A stretch of DNA of 64,000 nucleotides from Coprococcus sp. (GCA_017935345.1 JAGBHU010000008.1:62001-126000), one strand, 5' to 3'. Shown: positions 1 through 9,459, counted from the stretch's first letter. Made by a program: numbers and translations. Notes: a model not told the origin generated them from the letters alone.

Positions 1-313
1 CTTCTCTTCTTGTTCTTGCAAATCCCATTCTAAATATAATATTGTCCAGTCTTAACTCAAGTAATACCATAAGGTTAGGACCTGTTAAGCCCTTCTGCTG
101 CTCAGCTTTTGCATACAGATTACGGAAAGGCTTTTCCAATACACCATAAATGAATTTTGCCTTCTGCTTCTCACGGAGCTGAAGTCCGTATTCACTCATC
201 TTCTTGTTTGCTCTTGTTGATTTTCTTCTTGATTTCTTATCTATTCCGAGATACATTGGCTCCATGCCTAAAGATCTGCATCTCTTAAGAACTGGGGTTC
301 TATCTACTGCCAT
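1..313 (-). CDS. rpsD: 30S ribosomal protein S4 (partial)
   Basis: N-terminal about 104 residues of S4, a primary 16S rRNA binder that starts small-subunit assembly and in many bacteria represses its own operon. The protein begins [19 protein letters not shown], and the S4-type [18 protein letters not shown] stretch is reached just before the window edge. The start codon follows AGGAGG at good spacing, 18 bp after the rpsK stop. The C-terminal half and any downstream rpoA/rplQ lie outside the window. The identity is clear. Confidence 0.95.
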   Translation of the reverse strand, partial: MAVDRTPVLKRCRSLGMEPMYLGIDKKSRRKSTRANKKMSEYGLQLREKQKAKFIYGVLEKPFRNLYAKAEQQKGLTGPNLMVLLELRLDNIIFRMGFARTRRE

Positions 314-331
314 CTTATCTTGTACCTCCTA

Positions 332-727
332 TTATACTCTTCTTCTCTTTGGTGGACGACATCCGTTATGTGGTACCGGTGTTACGTCTCTGATACTTAC
401 TACATCGATTCCGCAAGCTGAAAGAGCACGAATTGCTGCTTCTCTTCCTGAACCTGGTCCCTTTACCATAACATCTACTGTCTTTAAGCCGTAAGGTGCA
501 GCAGCCTTTGCAGCTGTCTCTGCAGCCATCTGAGCAGCATATGGAGTTGACTTCTTAGAACCTTTGAATCCTAATCCACCTGCACTTGCCCATGACAATG
601 CATTACCTTCAGCGTCTGTTAATGTAACGATTGTATTATTGAAAGATGACTGAATGTGTGCCTGTCCATGCTGAACGCTCTTCTTAACACGCTTCTTAGT
701 CACTTTTTTAGTAGCCTGTTTAGCCAT
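332..727 (-). CDS. rpsK: 30S ribosomal protein S11
   Basis: 131-aa S11 of the 30S platform, which lines the mRNA exit path near the E site. The core has the family's [17 protein letters not shown] segment, and the C-terminus ends in the hallmark [18 protein letters not shown]. It is third in the rpmJ-rpsM-rpsK-rpsD transcript, with an AGGAGG site upstream. The spacer to rpsM is 120 bp, long for this operon, and I see no gene in it. Confidence 0.97.
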   Translation of the reverse strand: MAKQATKKVTKKRVKKSVQHGQAHIQSSFNNTIVTLTDAEGNALSWASAGGLGFKGSKKSTPYAAQMAAETAAKAAAPYGLKTVDVMVKGPGSGREAAIRALSACGIDVVSIRDVTPVPHNGCRPPKRRRV

Positions 728-847
728 TAACTTAAACCTCCTATGGTTTTTTCAAAATTAAACAAATATATATTGTTATCTCAAAATCTCTTTATCAATA
801 TTTCTTCCATATTATATATAGAAGAAACTCCATTTAACAGGAAGAAA

Positions 848-1216
848 TTACTTCTTCTTATTCGCTACTGTTTTCTTAGGACCCTTACGAGTTCTAGCGT
901 TTGTCTTTGTCTTCTGACCACGAACTGGAAGTCCCTGTCTATGACGCTTACCACGATAACAAGCAATTTCCTGTAAACGCTTAATATTAAGAGCTACTTC
1001 TCTACGTAAATCTCCTTCAACAGTCTGTGTTGCGTTGACTACTTCACTGATTCTTCTTACCTCATCATCAGTTAAGTCTGCACAACGTGTGTCAGGATTA
1101 ACATTTGCTTCCTTAAGAATACGCTGTGATGATTTTAAACCGATACCATATACATAAGTAAGTCCAATCTCAACACGCTTCTCTCTTGGTAAATCAACAC
1201 CTGAAATACGAGCCAT
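848..1216 (-). CDS. rpsM: 30S ribosomal protein S13
   Basis: 122-aa S13, a head protein contacting the P-site tRNA and forming intersubunit bridges. The sequence runs from [19 protein letters not shown] to a basic tail ending VANKKK. I chose the ATG at 1216 because GGAGG lies 9 nt upstream and S13 proteins normally begin MARI(A/S)GVD. The open frame continues about 35 codons further upstream, but that stretch contains a stable hairpin and is probably leader. Confidence 0.95.
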   Translation of the reverse strand: MARISGVDLPREKRVEIGLTYVYGIGLKSSQRILKEANVNPDTRCADLTDDEVRRISEVVNATQTVEGDLRREVALNIKRLQEIACYRGKRHRQGLPVRGQKTKTNARTRKGPKKTVANKKK

Positions 1217-1463
1217 TCTAATTAACCTCCGTAAAAATTCTTCTTGTTTGGCGATTATCCCAGTATATCCCAATACTCCCGTATTGGGGTGAAATGCATA
1301 TACTGACAGTCCTCTGACCATAATTTTCTATATTTTTACTAGCATAAATTCATATGCTACAGCCGCTTCTAAATAATTCAACACAAACCTTATGTGTTGA
1401 CGTACAAAAACAAGGTATTCTCCCGGATGGGCTATCATCCCAAATACCTCATTCTTTTTTTGA
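1217..1463 (-). promoter_or_regulatory. Structured leader/spacer between rpmJ and rpsM
   Basis: This 247-nt spacer carries three inverted repeats. AAGGTATT/AATACCT (1412-1449) encloses an inner GGATG/CATCC stem and, read on the minus strand, is followed by TTGTTTTTG, like a terminator or attenuator. TCAACACA/TGTGTTGA lies at 1378-1400. CCCAATAC/GTATTGGG lies at 1269-1288. In E. coli the equivalent position upstream of rpsM binds S4 for autoregulation; whether this leader does so is inference. Confidence 0.5.
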
Positions 1464-1577
1464 TTAACCCTGACGCTGTTTGTGCTTAGGATTCTCGCAG
1501 ATAACTCTAACGATGCCTTTTCTCTTGATAACTTTGCACTTATCGCATATAGGTTTTACTGATGCTCTAACCTTCAT
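1464..1577 (-). CDS. rpmJ: 50S ribosomal protein L36
   Basis: 37-aa zinc-type L36. The metal ligands Cys11, Cys14, Cys27 and His32 are all present. The true ATG at 1577 follows AAAGGAGATTTTCTA; an in-frame extension further upstream has no ribosome binding site and overlaps a promoter. It lies between infA and rpsM, as in most Firmicutes. The zinc form suggests that a zinc-free paralogue could exist elsewhere for zinc starvation. Confidence 0.95.
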   Translation of the reverse strand: MKVRASVKPICDKCKVIKRKGIVRVICENPKHKQRQG

Positions 1578-1617
1578 TAGAAAATCTCCTTTCAAAAAAA
1601 GTCCGCTACAAATACGC

Positions 1618-1646
1618 ATTTTAACATTAACTGTTATAAAATGCAA
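1618..1646 (-). promoter_or_regulatory. Internal sigma-A promoter before rpmJ
   Basis: On the minus strand TTGCAT (1641-1646) and TAAAAT (1618-1623) are separated by exactly 17 bp, matching the vegetative consensus. Transcription would start near 1611, about 34 nt before the rpmJ start, so the alpha-operon genes rpmJ-rpsM-rpsK-rpsD can be driven separately from the upstream spc genes. Confidence 0.65.
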
Positions 1647-1734
1647 TAGCAAATTTACTAAATATTTGAAATTGTATATCCTGTCATTACTTTTTTGACT
1701 CCGTACGTCGTTTCAAAATAATAACACAATTTCC

Positions 1735-1953
1735 TTATTTATCTCTCCATACGATTCTGCCCTTTGTAAGGTCGTATGGTGATAACTCTATGGTTACTTT
1801 ATCTCCTGGAAGAATCTTGATATAATTCATTCTCAGTTTTCCGCTTATATGAGCAAGAACCTTATGACCATTCTCAATTTCTACCTGAAACATGGCATTT
1901 GGAAGCTTCTCAACAACTGTTCCTTCTACTTCTATTACATCTGCCTTTGACAT
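1735..1953 (-). CDS. infA: Translation initiation factor IF-1
   Basis: 72-aa OB-fold IF-1, which occupies the ribosomal A site during initiation together with IF-2 and IF-3. It begins [19 protein letters not shown], shows the [19 protein letters not shown] core, and ends VWRDK. The start at 1953 follows AGGAGG and gives the usual family length; an upstream in-frame MIGGFK lies over the binding site. The gene is 58 bp after map and 157 bp before rpmJ. Confidence 0.96.
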   Translation of the reverse strand: MSKADVIEVEGTVVEKLPNAMFQVEIENGHKVLAHISGKLRMNYIKILPGDKVTIELSPYDLTKGRIVWRDK

Positions 1954-2011
1954 TTTAAATCCTCCTATCAACCTATGACTTTTGAAGAAAACGCTTTTCT
2001 ACATTTTTATT

Positions 2012-2779
2012 TTATAATTCCAGTCCCTCTGCTCTGGACAGTATCTCCGGTTCACCTTCCGTTATAAGAATTGTATTTTCATAATGCGCTGCAAGACTTC
2101 CGTCTCTTGTAACAACAGTCCAATCATCATCCAGCCAATCCACTTCATAATCCCCAAGTGTTATCATCGGCTCGACAGCGATTGTCATTCCCGCCTTCAG
2201 CTTTGCACCTCTTCGTTTCGTTTCAAAATTTGGCACCTCCGGCTCTTCATGGAGATTTGCTCCTACACCGTGTCCGACCAAATCAATAACGACTCCCAAG
2301 CCGCGCTGTACTGCATATTGTTCAACAGCAATTCCTATATCTCTGATGTGATTTCCCGCCGTCGCAACCTTAAGGGCTTCAAAGAAGCATTGCTTTGTTG
2401 TTTCCATAAGGAATTCTGCCTCTTTTGACACCTGCCCCACACCATAAGTTCTGGCGGCATCCGAATGATAACCCTTATAAATCACGCCTGCATCCAAACT
2501 AACGATATCGCCTTCCTGAATATATCTGTTTTTTGAAGGAATACCATGTACCACTTCTTCATTTACGGATATACATATAGAAGCCGGATATCCATTATAA
2601 TTTAAAAATGACGGTATACAGTCATAGCTTCTGATAATCTCTTCACCAAGCTTATCAATTTCATATGTTGTAATACCCGGCTTAATCGCCTTTTTCAACT
2701 CTTCATGAGTGATAGCAAGTATTCTTCCTGCTTCCCTCATAAGTTCAATCTCTCTTTGGGATTTTATAGCAATCGCCAT
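2012..2779 (-). CDS. map: Type I methionine aminopeptidase
   Basis: 255-aa cytosolic metalloprotease that removes the initiator Met from nascent proteins. The pita-bread fold ligands are visible: Asp in SLDAGVIYKGYHSDAART (both Asp), His in VGHGVGANLHEEP, Glu in AVEPMITLG and Glu in HYENTILITEG. The length matches the short type Ia form without an SH3 or zinc-finger extension. It starts 2 bp after the adk stop, so the two are probably coupled. Confidence 0.96.
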   Translation of the reverse strand: MAIAIKSQREIELMREAGRILAITHEELKKAIKPGITTYEIDKLGEEIIRSYDCIPSFLNYNGYPASICISVNEEVVHGIPSKNRYIQEGDIVSLDAGVIYKGYHSDAARTYGVGQVSKEAEFLMETTKQCFFEALKVATAGNHIRDIGIAVEQYAVQRGLGVVIDLVGHGVGANLHEEPEVPNFETKRRGAKLKAGMTIAVEPMITLGDYEVDWLDDDWTVVTRDGSLAAHYENTILITEGEPEILSRAEGLEL

Positions 2780-2781
2780 TA

Positions 2782-3426
2782 CTATTCACCTAAAATCTCA
2801 ACGATAGCAGCAAATACATCCTTCATGTCAACAGTTCCGTCAACCTCTTTCATAACTCCCTTTGCCTCATAGTAGTTAATAAGCGGCTGTGTCTGCTCAT
2901 GATATACCTTCAGTCTGTTAAGAACTGTCTCCGGCTTATCATCATCTCTTAAGATAAGCTCTGCTCCACAGGTATCACATTTTCCGTCTTCCTTTGTCGG
3001 ATTATATACAATATGATATGTTGCTCCGCAGCCTACACATGCACGTCTTCCTGACATTCTTTTTACGATATTCTCATCCGGTACCTCAACATTAATGGCA
3101 TAATCAATTGTCTCACCAATTGCTGAAAGTGCCTTATCAAGAGCCTCTGCCTGTGGAATTGTTCTTGGGAATCCGTCAAGGACATAACCATTCTTGCAAT
3201 CCGGCTCCTTAAATCTATCTATTACTAAATCAACAACTAATTCATCCGGTACAAGGAGACCTTTGTCCATGTACTCTTTTGCTTTAGCGCCGAGTTCTGT
3301 TCCGTTTTTAATGTTTGCTCTGAATATATCTCCTGTCGAGATATGTGGTACGCCATACTTTTCGGCAATCATTTTTGCCTGTGTACCTTTTCCTGCCCCT
3401 GGGGCACCCAACATAATTATCTTCAT
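2782..3426 (-). CDS. adk: Adenylate kinase
   Basis: 214-aa enzyme converting ATP and AMP to two ADP. The P-loop [10 protein letters not shown] is at residues 7-16. The long LID (about residues 126-163) contains two CxxC pairs, CVGCG and CDTCG, and so is the zinc-bound Gram-positive type. It sits between secY and map as in Bacillus and Clostridia. Its 194-bp upstream spacer holds a conspicuous stem structure. Confidence 0.97.
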   Translation of the reverse strand: MKIIMLGAPGAGKGTQAKMIAEKYGVPHISTGDIFRANIKNGTELGAKAKEYMDKGLLVPDELVVDLVIDRFKEPDCKNGYVLDGFPRTIPQAEALDKALSAIGETIDYAINVEVPDENIVKRMSGRRACVGCGATYHIVYNPTKEDGKCDTCGAELILRDDDKPETVLNRLKVYHEQTQPLINYYEAKGVMKEVDGTVDMKDVFAAIVEILGE

Positions 3427-3485
3427 ATTTTATTCCTCCGATATTTCATATAAAAGCCCCTTACGGCTTACTTTTATTTTTTTTA

Positions 3486-3545
3486 GCTGCATATCGGTAA
3501 AGCTATCTCATTCCTTTTACCGACAGGTAAGCGTATCTATGCAGC
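3486..3545 (-). ncRNA. Candidate structured RNA in the secY-adk spacer
   Basis: Two perfect 8-bp helices stack: GCTGCATA/TATGCAGC (outer, 3486-3493 with 3538-3545) and TCGGTAAA/TTTACCGA (inner, 3494-3501 with 3516-3523). They are contiguous on one side and separated by a 14-nt bulge on the other. On the coding strand the stem is followed by A residues, not U, so it is not an ordinary terminator for the operon. It may be a cis-regulatory or processing element for adk; the function is unknown. Confidence 0.45.
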
Positions 3546-3620
3546 ACACTATAATTCTAAGCTATATATACACGAATAGGAAGTGCACATTCGTACACTC
3601 CCATTCATATATGATTACTA

Positions 3621-4934
3621 TCAGTCTAATAAAAATCCCTGATAATGTCTTACGAGCATCTGTGATTCTAAGCTCTTCATTGTCTCGACTACAACACCGA
3701 CAACGATGATGATAGAAGTACCACCAAATGAAAGGTTTGTATTAAAGAAACCGTTAAAGAACATTGGAATACATGCTACAATTAAAAGGCCAACCGCGCC
3801 TATAAATATAATATAATTTAATATCTTATTCAGATAATCCTGAGTCGGCTTACCCGGTCTGATACCCGGAACAAATCCACCACTTTTCTTCATATTGTTT
3901 GCGATTTCCATCGGATTAAATGTAATTGCCGTATAGAAATATGCAAAGAAGAAAATGAGTAAAACATATAACAAAAAGCCAACTGTTGCCCACGGCTTTG
4001 TTCTGCTGAACCAGTTCTGCTGGCTGATAATCTGAAGAACCGTTGCACCTGCACCCGAAGCCTTTATGCCAAACAGACTAACGATAATCTGCGGAACGGA
4101 AAGGATTGATGATGCAAATATGACAGGAATAACACCTGCGGTGTTTACCTTCAGTGGAATATGACTTGTCTGTCCGCCAATCTGTTTTCTTCCTCTTACA
4201 CTTTTCGCATATTGTACCGGTATCTTTCTCTCTGCACCCTGAAGTACACAGACAAGAACAACTGTAACAATGATAACAGCGGCAATGAGTGCTCCCACAA
4301 GAACAAGTCTTACGGGGTCCTTACCTTTCATAAACTGAACATACAGATTCTTAAGGTCATTCGGGAAGGTTGAAACAATATTTATCAACAGGATAATTGA
4401 TATACCATTTCCAACGCCTCTCTCTGTAACTCTTTCACCAAGCCACATTACAAATGAACTACCTGCTGTAAGAACTACGATCATCGAAAGAACTGACCAG
4501 AAGCTGTAGCTGTCTAAATATCCCTTCTGTCCAAAGCCTACTGCAAGGCCTGAGCTCTCAAGAATCGCAAGACCTACTGTCATAAATCTTGTTATTGCTG
4601 TTATTTTCTTTCTTCCGTCTTCTCCGTCCTTCTGCATTTCTTCAAGTGCCGGTATGGCAATTGTAAGAAGCTGAATAATAATGGAAGCTGTAATATATGG
4701 TGTTACAGAAAGTGCAAATATTGACATCTGCTCAAATGAACCTCCTGTAAATGAACTAAATATATTCATCGAATCACCTAATGCATTGCTAAGATATTCC
4801 TTAACAGCTTCAGCTCTTATTCCCGGTACGGAAATCAGGCAACCAAGTCTGATTACTACAAGTACAAAGAATGTATATAATAACTTTTTTCTTATTTCCT
4901 TTACCTTAAATGCATTAATTAAGGTTTTGAACAT
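3621..4934 (-). CDS. secY: Protein translocase subunit SecY
   Basis: 437-aa central pore of the Sec translocon, with ten predicted membrane helices. Recognisable parts are the N-terminal MFKTLINAFKVKEIRKKLLY, the plug region after GCLISVPGI, ERGVGNGISIILL, and the cytosolic loop RKIPVQYAKSVRGRKQ-GGQTSHIPLKVN, which binds SecA and the ribosome. It begins 2 bp after the rplO stop, so expression is tied to the spc ribosomal genes. Confidence 0.97.
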   Translation of the reverse strand: MFKTLINAFKVKEIRKKLLYTFFVLVVIRLGCLISVPGIRAEAVKEYLSNALGDSMNIFSSFTGGSFEQMSIFALSVTPYITASIIIQLLTIAIPALEEMQKDGEDGRKKITAITRFMTVGLAILESSGLAVGFGQKGYLDSYSFWSVLSMIVVLTAGSSFVMWLGERVTERGVGNGISIILLINIVSTFPNDLKNLYVQFMKGKDPVRLVLVGALIAAVIIVTVVLVCVLQGAERKIPVQYAKSVRGRKQIGGQTSHIPLKVNTAGVIPVIFASSILSVPQIIVSLFGIKASGAGATVLQIISQQNWFSRTKPWATVGFLLYVLLIFFFAYFYTAITFNPMEIANNMKKSGGFVPGIRPGKPTQDYLNKILNYIIFIGAVGLLIVACIPMFFNGFFNTNLSFGGTSIIIVVGVVVETMKSLESQMLVRHYQGFLLD

Positions 4935-4936
4935 TA

Positions 4937-5377
4937 TTACATCACCTCTGCTTTTCCGCCAAGAGCTTCAATCTTCTCAGCTGCTGACTTTGAAAAAGCA
5001 TCTGCCTTAACATTGAGCTTCTTTGTTAACTCTCCATTTCCAAGAATCTTAACACCGTCACGTGGGTTCTTAACAATACCTGCTTCGATAAGGGTATCAA
5101 CGGTTACTTCAGAACCATCCTCAAATCTCTCAAGAGCAGAAATATTGATACCAACGATTTCTTTGTGATTAATACACTTGAAACCTCTCTTAGGGATTCT
5201 TCTATATAAAGGCATCTGTCCACCTTCGAAACCTGGTCTCGGTGATCCAGAACGAGCCTTCTGACCCTTATGTCCCTTGCCTGCAGTCTTGCCATTTCCT
5301 GAACCATGTCCACGGCCTACTCTGAAATTATCGCTATGCTTTGAGCCTTCAGCCGGCTTTAATGTTGATAAATCCAT
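4937..5377 (-). CDS. rplO: 50S ribosomal protein L15
   Basis: L15 of 146 residues, a late-assembly 23S rRNA binder. The Gly/Lys-rich N-terminal extension ([21 protein letters not shown]) and the [19 protein letters not shown] segment are typical. I start at [12 protein letters not shown] (5377) because AAGGAGG is 9 nt upstream of it; the ATG three codons earlier is only 0-1 nt from the Shine-Dalgarno. It lies between rpmD and secY. Confidence 0.95.
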   Translation of the reverse strand: MDLSTLKPAEGSKHSDNFRVGRGHGSGNGKTAGKGHKGQKARSGSPRPGFEGGQMPLYRRIPKRGFKCINHKEIVGINISALERFEDGSEVTVDTLIEAGIVKNPRDGVKILGNGELTKKLNVKADAFSKSAAEKIEALGGKAEVM

Positions 5378-5400
5378 GACCTGCATCCTCCTTAATATAA

Positions 5401-5583
5401 TTATACTTCTTCTACCTTTACCAAATAACTAACCTGCTTAACCATACCAAGAGTTGCAGCATTGTTTGGAAGTTCAACTGACTTGTTAACCTTCTTGAGG
5501 CCAAGAGCCTCAACTGTTCTCTTATGCTTTGGAACACAGCCGATTGGTGATTTTACTAAAGTAACTTTTAACTTATCTGCCAT
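5401..5583 (-). CDS. rpmD: 50S ribosomal protein L30
   Basis: 60-aa single-domain L30. The family motif ([23 protein letters not shown]) is followed by [23 protein letters not shown]. It sits in its standard position between rpsE and rplO, 14 bp from rpsE and 23 bp from rplO, with a clear GGAGG site. Confidence 0.95.
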   Translation of the reverse strand: MADKLKVTLVKSPIGCVPKHKRTVEALGLKKVNKSVELPNNAATLGMVKQVSYLVKVEEV

Positions 5584-5597
5584 TTTCTAATACCTCC

Positions 5598-6107
5598 CTA
5601 GTTAAGTATCTCATCAACAGATTTTCCACGAAGTCTTGCAATCTCTTCCGGTGCCTTAATCTCTGAAAGGCCCTTGATTGTTGCAAGAACTACGTTCTGC
5701 TTGTTGTTTGAACCTAAGGATTTTGTACGGATATTCTTATAACCTGCAAGCTCAAGTACGCTACGTGCCGGACCACCTGCGATGATACCGGTACCTTCCG
5801 GAGCTGACTTAAGCAATACAGAAGCACTACCGAATTTTCCGTTCCAATCATAAGGAACACTACCATTGTCATTTACAGGAACCGTAACTAAATTCTTTGT
5901 TGCATCTTCCTTGCCTTTGCGAATAGCCTCAGGAATTTCTACTGCCTTTCCTACGCCAACGCCAACATGGCCATTCTTGTCACCAACTACAACAAGACAT
6001 GCAAATCTAGAATTACGTCCGCCCTTAACAACTTTAGTTACACGTTTGATATCTACTACTTTTTCTTCTAATTCTAACTTACTAGCATCTATGATTTCAC
6101 GCTTCAT
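5598..6107 (-). CDS. rpsE: 30S ribosomal protein S5
   Basis: 169-aa S5, which shapes the mRNA entry tunnel and affects decoding accuracy. It has the double-stranded-RNA-binding fold with [23 protein letters not shown] (the loop where spectinomycin resistance changes map in other species) and a C-terminal [18 protein letters not shown] segment. It begins 19 bp after rplR and is typical for the spc operon. Confidence 0.96.
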   Translation of the reverse strand: MKREIIDASKLELEEKVVDIKRVTKVVKGGRNSRFACLVVVGDKNGHVGVGVGKAVEIPEAIRKGKEDATKNLVTVPVNDNGSVPYDWNGKFGSASVLLKSAPEGTGIIAGGPARSVLELAGYKNIRTKSLGSNNKQNVVLATIKGLSEIKAPEEIARLRGKSVDEILN

Positions 6108-6126
6108 ATGTTGTTTTTCCTCCTTA

Positions 6127-6495
6127 CTAGAATTCTAGACCAGCTTCTCTTGCTGCATCTGCTAATGCCTGAATCTTACCATGATATACAAAACCGCCTC
6201 TGTCGAAAACAACAGATTTGATTCCCTTTTCCAATGCTCTCTCAGCAATAACCTTACCAACGTATGCTGCTGCATCAACATCATTTGTCTTCTCAAGTTC
6301 AGCCTTAACTGACTTCTCAACTGTTGAAGCAGAAACTAAAGTATTTCCAACTGAATCATCAATAATCTGAGCGTACATATGATTATTACTTCTGAATACA
6401 GCTAAACGTGGGCTTGCTGATGTACCAGCTAAATGATTACGAACACGCATATGTTTCTTTACACGAACTTCGCTTCTTGATACCTTTTTAATCAT
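6127..6495 (-). CDS. rplR: 50S ribosomal protein L18
   Basis: 122-aa L18, which binds 5S rRNA with L5 and L25. Features are a basic N-terminus ([21 protein letters not shown]), [26 protein letters not shown], and the C-terminal [26 protein letters not shown]. It is located 17 bp after rplF. Confidence 0.96.
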   Translation of the reverse strand: MIKKVSRSEVRVKKHMRVRNHLAGTSASPRLAVFRSNNHMYAQIIDDSVGNTLVSASTVEKSVKAELEKTNDVDAAAYVGKVIAERALEKGIKSVVFDRGGFVYHGKIQALADAAREAGLEF

Positions 6496-6512
6496 CTTAT
6501 CTCACTCCTTTA

Positions 6513-7052
6513 TTATTTCTTACCAGTCTTACCAACTTTACGTCTGATAGTCTCATCCATATACTTGATACCCTTGCCCTTATATGGCTCCGGTGCTCTC
6601 TTCTCTCTTATCTCAGCCGCATACTGACCAACCTTTTCCTTGTCGATACCGCAAACTGAAATCTTATTGCCATCAACCTTTGTTTCGATGCCTTCCGGAT
6701 CAACCATCTCTACCGGATGTGAATAACCAAGAGCAAGAACAAGCTTATTGCCCTGCTTCTGAGCTCTATAACCTACACCGTTTACTTCAAGAACCTTCTC
6801 ATAACCGTTTGTAACACCTACAATCATGTTGTTAAGAAGTGTTCTTGTTAAACCATGTAATGATCTCATCTTCTTTAAATCATTTGGTCTTGAAACTGTG
6901 ATAACATCAGCTTCTAATTTAATTTCCATCTCCGCCGGAAGCACTCTTTCAAGTGTTCCCTTTGGTCCTTTTACAGTCACTTTATTATTTTCTGCAATAT
7001 CTACAGTAACTCCTGCAGGTACCGCGATAGGCATTCTTCCGATACGTGACAT
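6513..7052 (-). CDS. rplF: 50S ribosomal protein L6
   Basis: 179-aa L6 with the duplicated fold, located near the sarcin-ricin loop and factor-binding site. It begins [19 protein letters not shown] and ends [27 protein letters not shown] 226-bp spacer separates it from rpsH upstream, unusual for the spc operon, and that spacer contains repeats. Its own Shine-Dalgarno (AAAGGAGGAACGGCGAA) is strong. Confidence 0.96.
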   Translation of the reverse strand: MSRIGRMPIAVPAGVTVDIAENNKVTVKGPKGTLERVLPAEMEIKLEADVITVSRPNDLKKMRSLHGLTRTLLNNMIVGVTNGYEKVLEVNGVGYRAQKQGNKLVLALGYSHPVEMVDPEGIETKVDGNKISVCGIDKEKVGQYAAEIREKRAPEPYKGKGIKYMDETIRRKVGKTGKK

Positions 7053-7139
7053 TTCGCCGTTCCTCCTTTAAAATTTATAATAAATATCTTGCTAATATTT
7101 TCAACTATCAACTCCTAAGCTCAGCTACGCTTCGCTAAG

Positions 7140-7272
7140 AGCGTCGATAAGGCTTTACCTCATCCACTCGAACTAAATTCAAACTTCGCTTTCAGCTCGT
7201 TCTCTTTAAGTCTCGGGATGGGCTTTCATGCTAAATTCGCGCTTCGCTTTCAGCTTGCACTCATTAAGTATT
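7140..7272 (-). repeat. Imperfect direct repeats in the rplF-rpsH spacer
   Basis: Two copies of about 41 bp lie 58 bp apart, beginning at 7173 and 7231. Both start CTAAATTC, share CTTCGCTTTCAGCT, and continue to TTAAGT. A third CTTCGCT-containing hairpin-like element (AGCTACGCTTCGCT) lies at about 7125-7145. Nothing in the stretch looks coding. It resembles an intergenic repeat element inserted between two ribosomal protein genes. Confidence 0.55.
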
Positions 7273-7278
7273 CAATGC

Positions 7279-7680
7279 CTACCAAATAAATGCAAGTACT
7301 TCTCCGCCTACGTTTTCTTTTCTGGCTTCTTTATCTGTTAATACGCCCTTATTTGTTGAAATAATAGCTGTTCCGAGACCACCAAGTACCTTTGGAAGCT
7401 CATCCTTGCTTGCGTATACACGAAGACCAGGCTTAGAAATTCTCTTAAGACCTGTTATAATCTTCTCGTTTTTATCTGCACCGTACTTCAGGGTAATTTT
7501 GATTGTTTCAAACTTACCGTCTTCGATAATATCTACAGCCTTAACATAACCTTCTGATAAAAGTATGTCTGCTATAGCTTTCTTCATCTTTGAAGCAGGG
7601 ATTTCTACTGTATCATGCTTTGCTGTATTAGCATTACGAATTCTTGTAAGCATATCTGCTATTGGATCGCTCATTGACAT
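7279..7680 (-). CDS. rpsH: 30S ribosomal protein S8
   Basis: 133-aa S8, a key central-domain 16S rRNA binder and in E. coli the repressor of the spc operon. It begins [21 protein letters not shown] and ends with the characteristic [33 protein letters not shown] lies 9 nt before the first ATG. The spacer downstream to rplF is unusually long. Confidence 0.96.
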   Translation of the reverse strand: MSMSDPIADMLTRIRNANTAKHDTVEIPASKMKKAIADILLSEGYVKAVDIIEDGKFETIKITLKYGADKNEKIITGLKRISKPGLRVYASKDELPKVLGGLGTAIISTNKGVLTDKEARKENVGGEVLAFIW

Positions 7681-7703
7681 AATAAATTTCCTCCTTCTTA
7701 CTC

Positions 7704-7889
7704 TTACCAGCTTGATTTCTTAACGCCAGGAATCTGTCCCTTATATGCTAATTCACGGAAGCAGATTCTACAAATTCCGTATTTCTTTAATACTGAATGT
7801 GGACGACCACATATATTACAACGTGTATATTCTCTTGTTGAGAACTTCTGTGCACGCTGCTGCTTTACTTTCATTGCTGTCTTAGCCAT
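7704..7889 (-). CDS. rpsZ: 30S ribosomal protein S14, zinc type
   Basis: 61-aa short S14 with two CxxC pairs (CNICG and CRICF) that bind zinc; the family is also named rpsN type Z. The ending [17 protein letters not shown] is standard. It lies between rplE and rpsH. The short zinc form is normal for Firmicutes. Confidence 0.96.
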   Translation of the reverse strand: MAKTAMKVKQQRAQKFSTREYTRCNICGRPHSVLKKYGICRICFRELAYKGQIPGVKKSSW

Positions 7890-7908
7890 GCTGAATCTCC
7901 TCCTTTAA

Positions 7909-8448
7909 TTATTTACTATAAGGCATACCGAACAATGTTAATAACTCACGAGCTTCCTCATCTGTATTAGCAGTTGTTACAAATATAATATCCATACCTC
8001 TAACCTTATCTACCTTATCGTACTCAATTTCAGGGAAGATAAGCTGTTCCTTAACACCCATTGCGTAGTTACCTCTGCCATCAAATCCGTTTGGATTGAT
8101 ACCTCTGAAGTCACGTACACGTGGAAGGGCAAGGTTTACTAAACGGTCTAAGAACTCATACATCTTCTCGCCACGAAGTGTTACCTTACAACCGATAGGC
8201 ATTCCTTCTCTTAACTTGAAGTTAGCAACTGACTTTCTTGCACGAGTTACAACAGCCTTCTGACCTGCGATAATCTCAAGATCCTTAATTGCTGCATCTA
8301 AAACCTTAGCATTTTCTCTTGCTTCACCAACGCCCATATTAATAACAATCTTTTCGAGCTTTGGAATCTGCATTACATTTTTATATCCGAATTTCTCAGT
8401 CATGGCACCTTTTATTTCAGCGTCATACTTTTCTCTAAGTCTACTCAA
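7909..8448 (-). CDS. rplE: 50S ribosomal protein L5
   Basis: 179-aa L5, which binds 5S rRNA and contacts the P-site tRNA at the central protuberance. Conserved blocks are [51 protein letters not shown] and the C-terminal [15 protein letters not shown]. It is 20 bp after rplX. Confidence 0.96.
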   Translation of the reverse strand: MSRLREKYDAEIKGAMTEKFGYKNVMQIPKLEKIVINMGVGEARENAKVLDAAIKDLEIIAGQKAVVTRARKSVANFKLREGMPIGCKVTLRGEKMYEFLDRLVNLALPRVRDFRGINPNGFDGRGNYAMGVKEQLIFPEIEYDKVDKVRGMDIIFVTTANTDEEARELLTLFGMPYSK

Positions 8449-8468
8449 CTAAGACGACCTCCTTCCAA

Positions 8469-8786
8469 TTAATCTATCTTCTCTGTCTTACCGTCAACTT
8501 TGGCTACACGAACCTTATCCTTACCGGTTCCTTCAAAACCGATTCTTACAGGCTTACCCTTGTAAAGATACATTACATTTGAGATGTCCATTGGAGCTTC
8601 CATTTCGATGATTCCGCCCTGCTGGTTAGCCATGCTTGGTTTGCTGTGCTTGAATACCTTATTGATTCCTTCAACTACTACGGTACCATTCTTCTTATCT
8701 ACTGAAAGGACCTTGCCTTCTTTGCCTTTGTCCTTACCGGCAATAACCTGTACCATATCATCTTTCTTAATCTTCATTGTTGCCAT
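8469..8786 (-). CDS. rplX: 50S ribosomal protein L24
   Basis: 105-aa L24 with an N-terminal KOW motif (DDMVQVIAGKDKGKEGKVLS). It is an assembly initiator for the large subunit, near the exit tunnel. The ending KDKVRVAKVDGKTEKID is typical for Firmicutes. The start at MATMKIKKDD is supported by AAGGAGGTG 6-9 nt upstream. Confidence 0.95.
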   Translation of the reverse strand: MATMKIKKDDMVQVIAGKDKGKEGKVLSVDKKNGTVVVEGINKVFKHSKPSMANQQGGIIEMEAPMDISNVMYLYKGKPVRIGFEGTGKDKVRVAKVDGKTEKID

Positions 8787-8799
8787 GGTCTACACCTCC

Positions 8800-9168
8800 T
8801 TATAATACTTCAGGTGCAAGTGAGACAATCTTCATGAACTTCTTATCTCTAAGCTCTCTTGCAACTGGTCCAAAGATACGTGTACCTCTTGGATTTAAAT
8901 CGTCTTTTATAATTACAGCAGCATTCTCATCAAACTTGATGTATGAACCATCCTTACGACGAGCGCCCTTCTTTGTTCTTACAACAACGGCTTTCACTAC
9001 ATCACCCTTCTTTACAACTCCACCTGGTGTTGCATCTTTAACTGAGGCAACGATGATATCGCCAATATTTGCATATCTTCTTACTGAGCCGCCTAAAACT
9101 CTGATACAAAGCAATTCTTTTGCACCAGTATTATCAGCAACTTTAAGTCTTGTTTCCTGCTGAACCAT
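8800..9168 (-). CDS. rplN: 50S ribosomal protein L14
   Basis: 122-aa L14 at the subunit interface. It begins [27 protein letters not shown], the family signature, and ends [19 protein letters not shown]. It is 13 bp after rpsQ and is among the most conserved proteins of the cluster. Confidence 0.97.
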   Translation of the reverse strand: MVQQETRLKVADNTGAKELLCIRVLGGSVRRYANIGDIIVASVKDATPGGVVKKGDVVKAVVVRTKKGARRKDGSYIKFDENAAVIIKDDLNPRGTRIFGPVARELRDKKFMKIVSLAPEVL

Positions 9169-9181
9169 TTTATTTGCCTCC

Positions 9182-9436
9182 TTATTTTGCCTTTTCGATG
9201 ATTTCTACAAGTCTCCATCTCTTATCCTTAGATAATGGTCTTGTCTCCATAACTTTTACTCTATCGCCAATCTTGCACTCATTATTCTCATCATGAGCCT
9301 TTAACTTGTAAGTTCTCTTTACAATCTTGCCATAAAGAGGATGCTTAACATTATCTACGATAGAAACAACAATTGTCTTATCCATCTTGTCACTTGTAAC
9401 TAAACCTACACGTGTTTTTCTCAGATTTCTTTCCAC
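9182..9436 (-). CDS. rpsQ: 30S ribosomal protein S17
   Basis: 84-aa S17, an OB-fold primary binder of 16S rRNA. I use the GTG at 9436 ([20 protein letters not shown]) because GGAGG lies about 7 nt upstream; an in-frame TTG earlier would place that Shine-Dalgarno inside the coding region. Conserved core: [23 protein letters not shown]. Confidence 0.95.
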   Translation of the reverse strand: MERNLRKTRVGLVTSDKMDKTIVVSIVDNVKHPLYGKIVKRTYKLKAHDENNECKIGDRVKVMETRPLSKDKRWRLVEIIEKAK

Positions 9437-9459
9437 AATAATTCCTCCTTCCAAGATAA

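Noticed and set aside
1217-1321. 35-codon N-terminal extension of S13
   Set aside because: The extension covers a stable hairpin, lacks a Shine-Dalgarno at its own start, and S13 normally begins at MARISGVD, which has GGAGG.
3194-3709. Plus-strand open frames over adk and secY
   Set aside because: They are antisense shadows of well-identified genes with no start signals.
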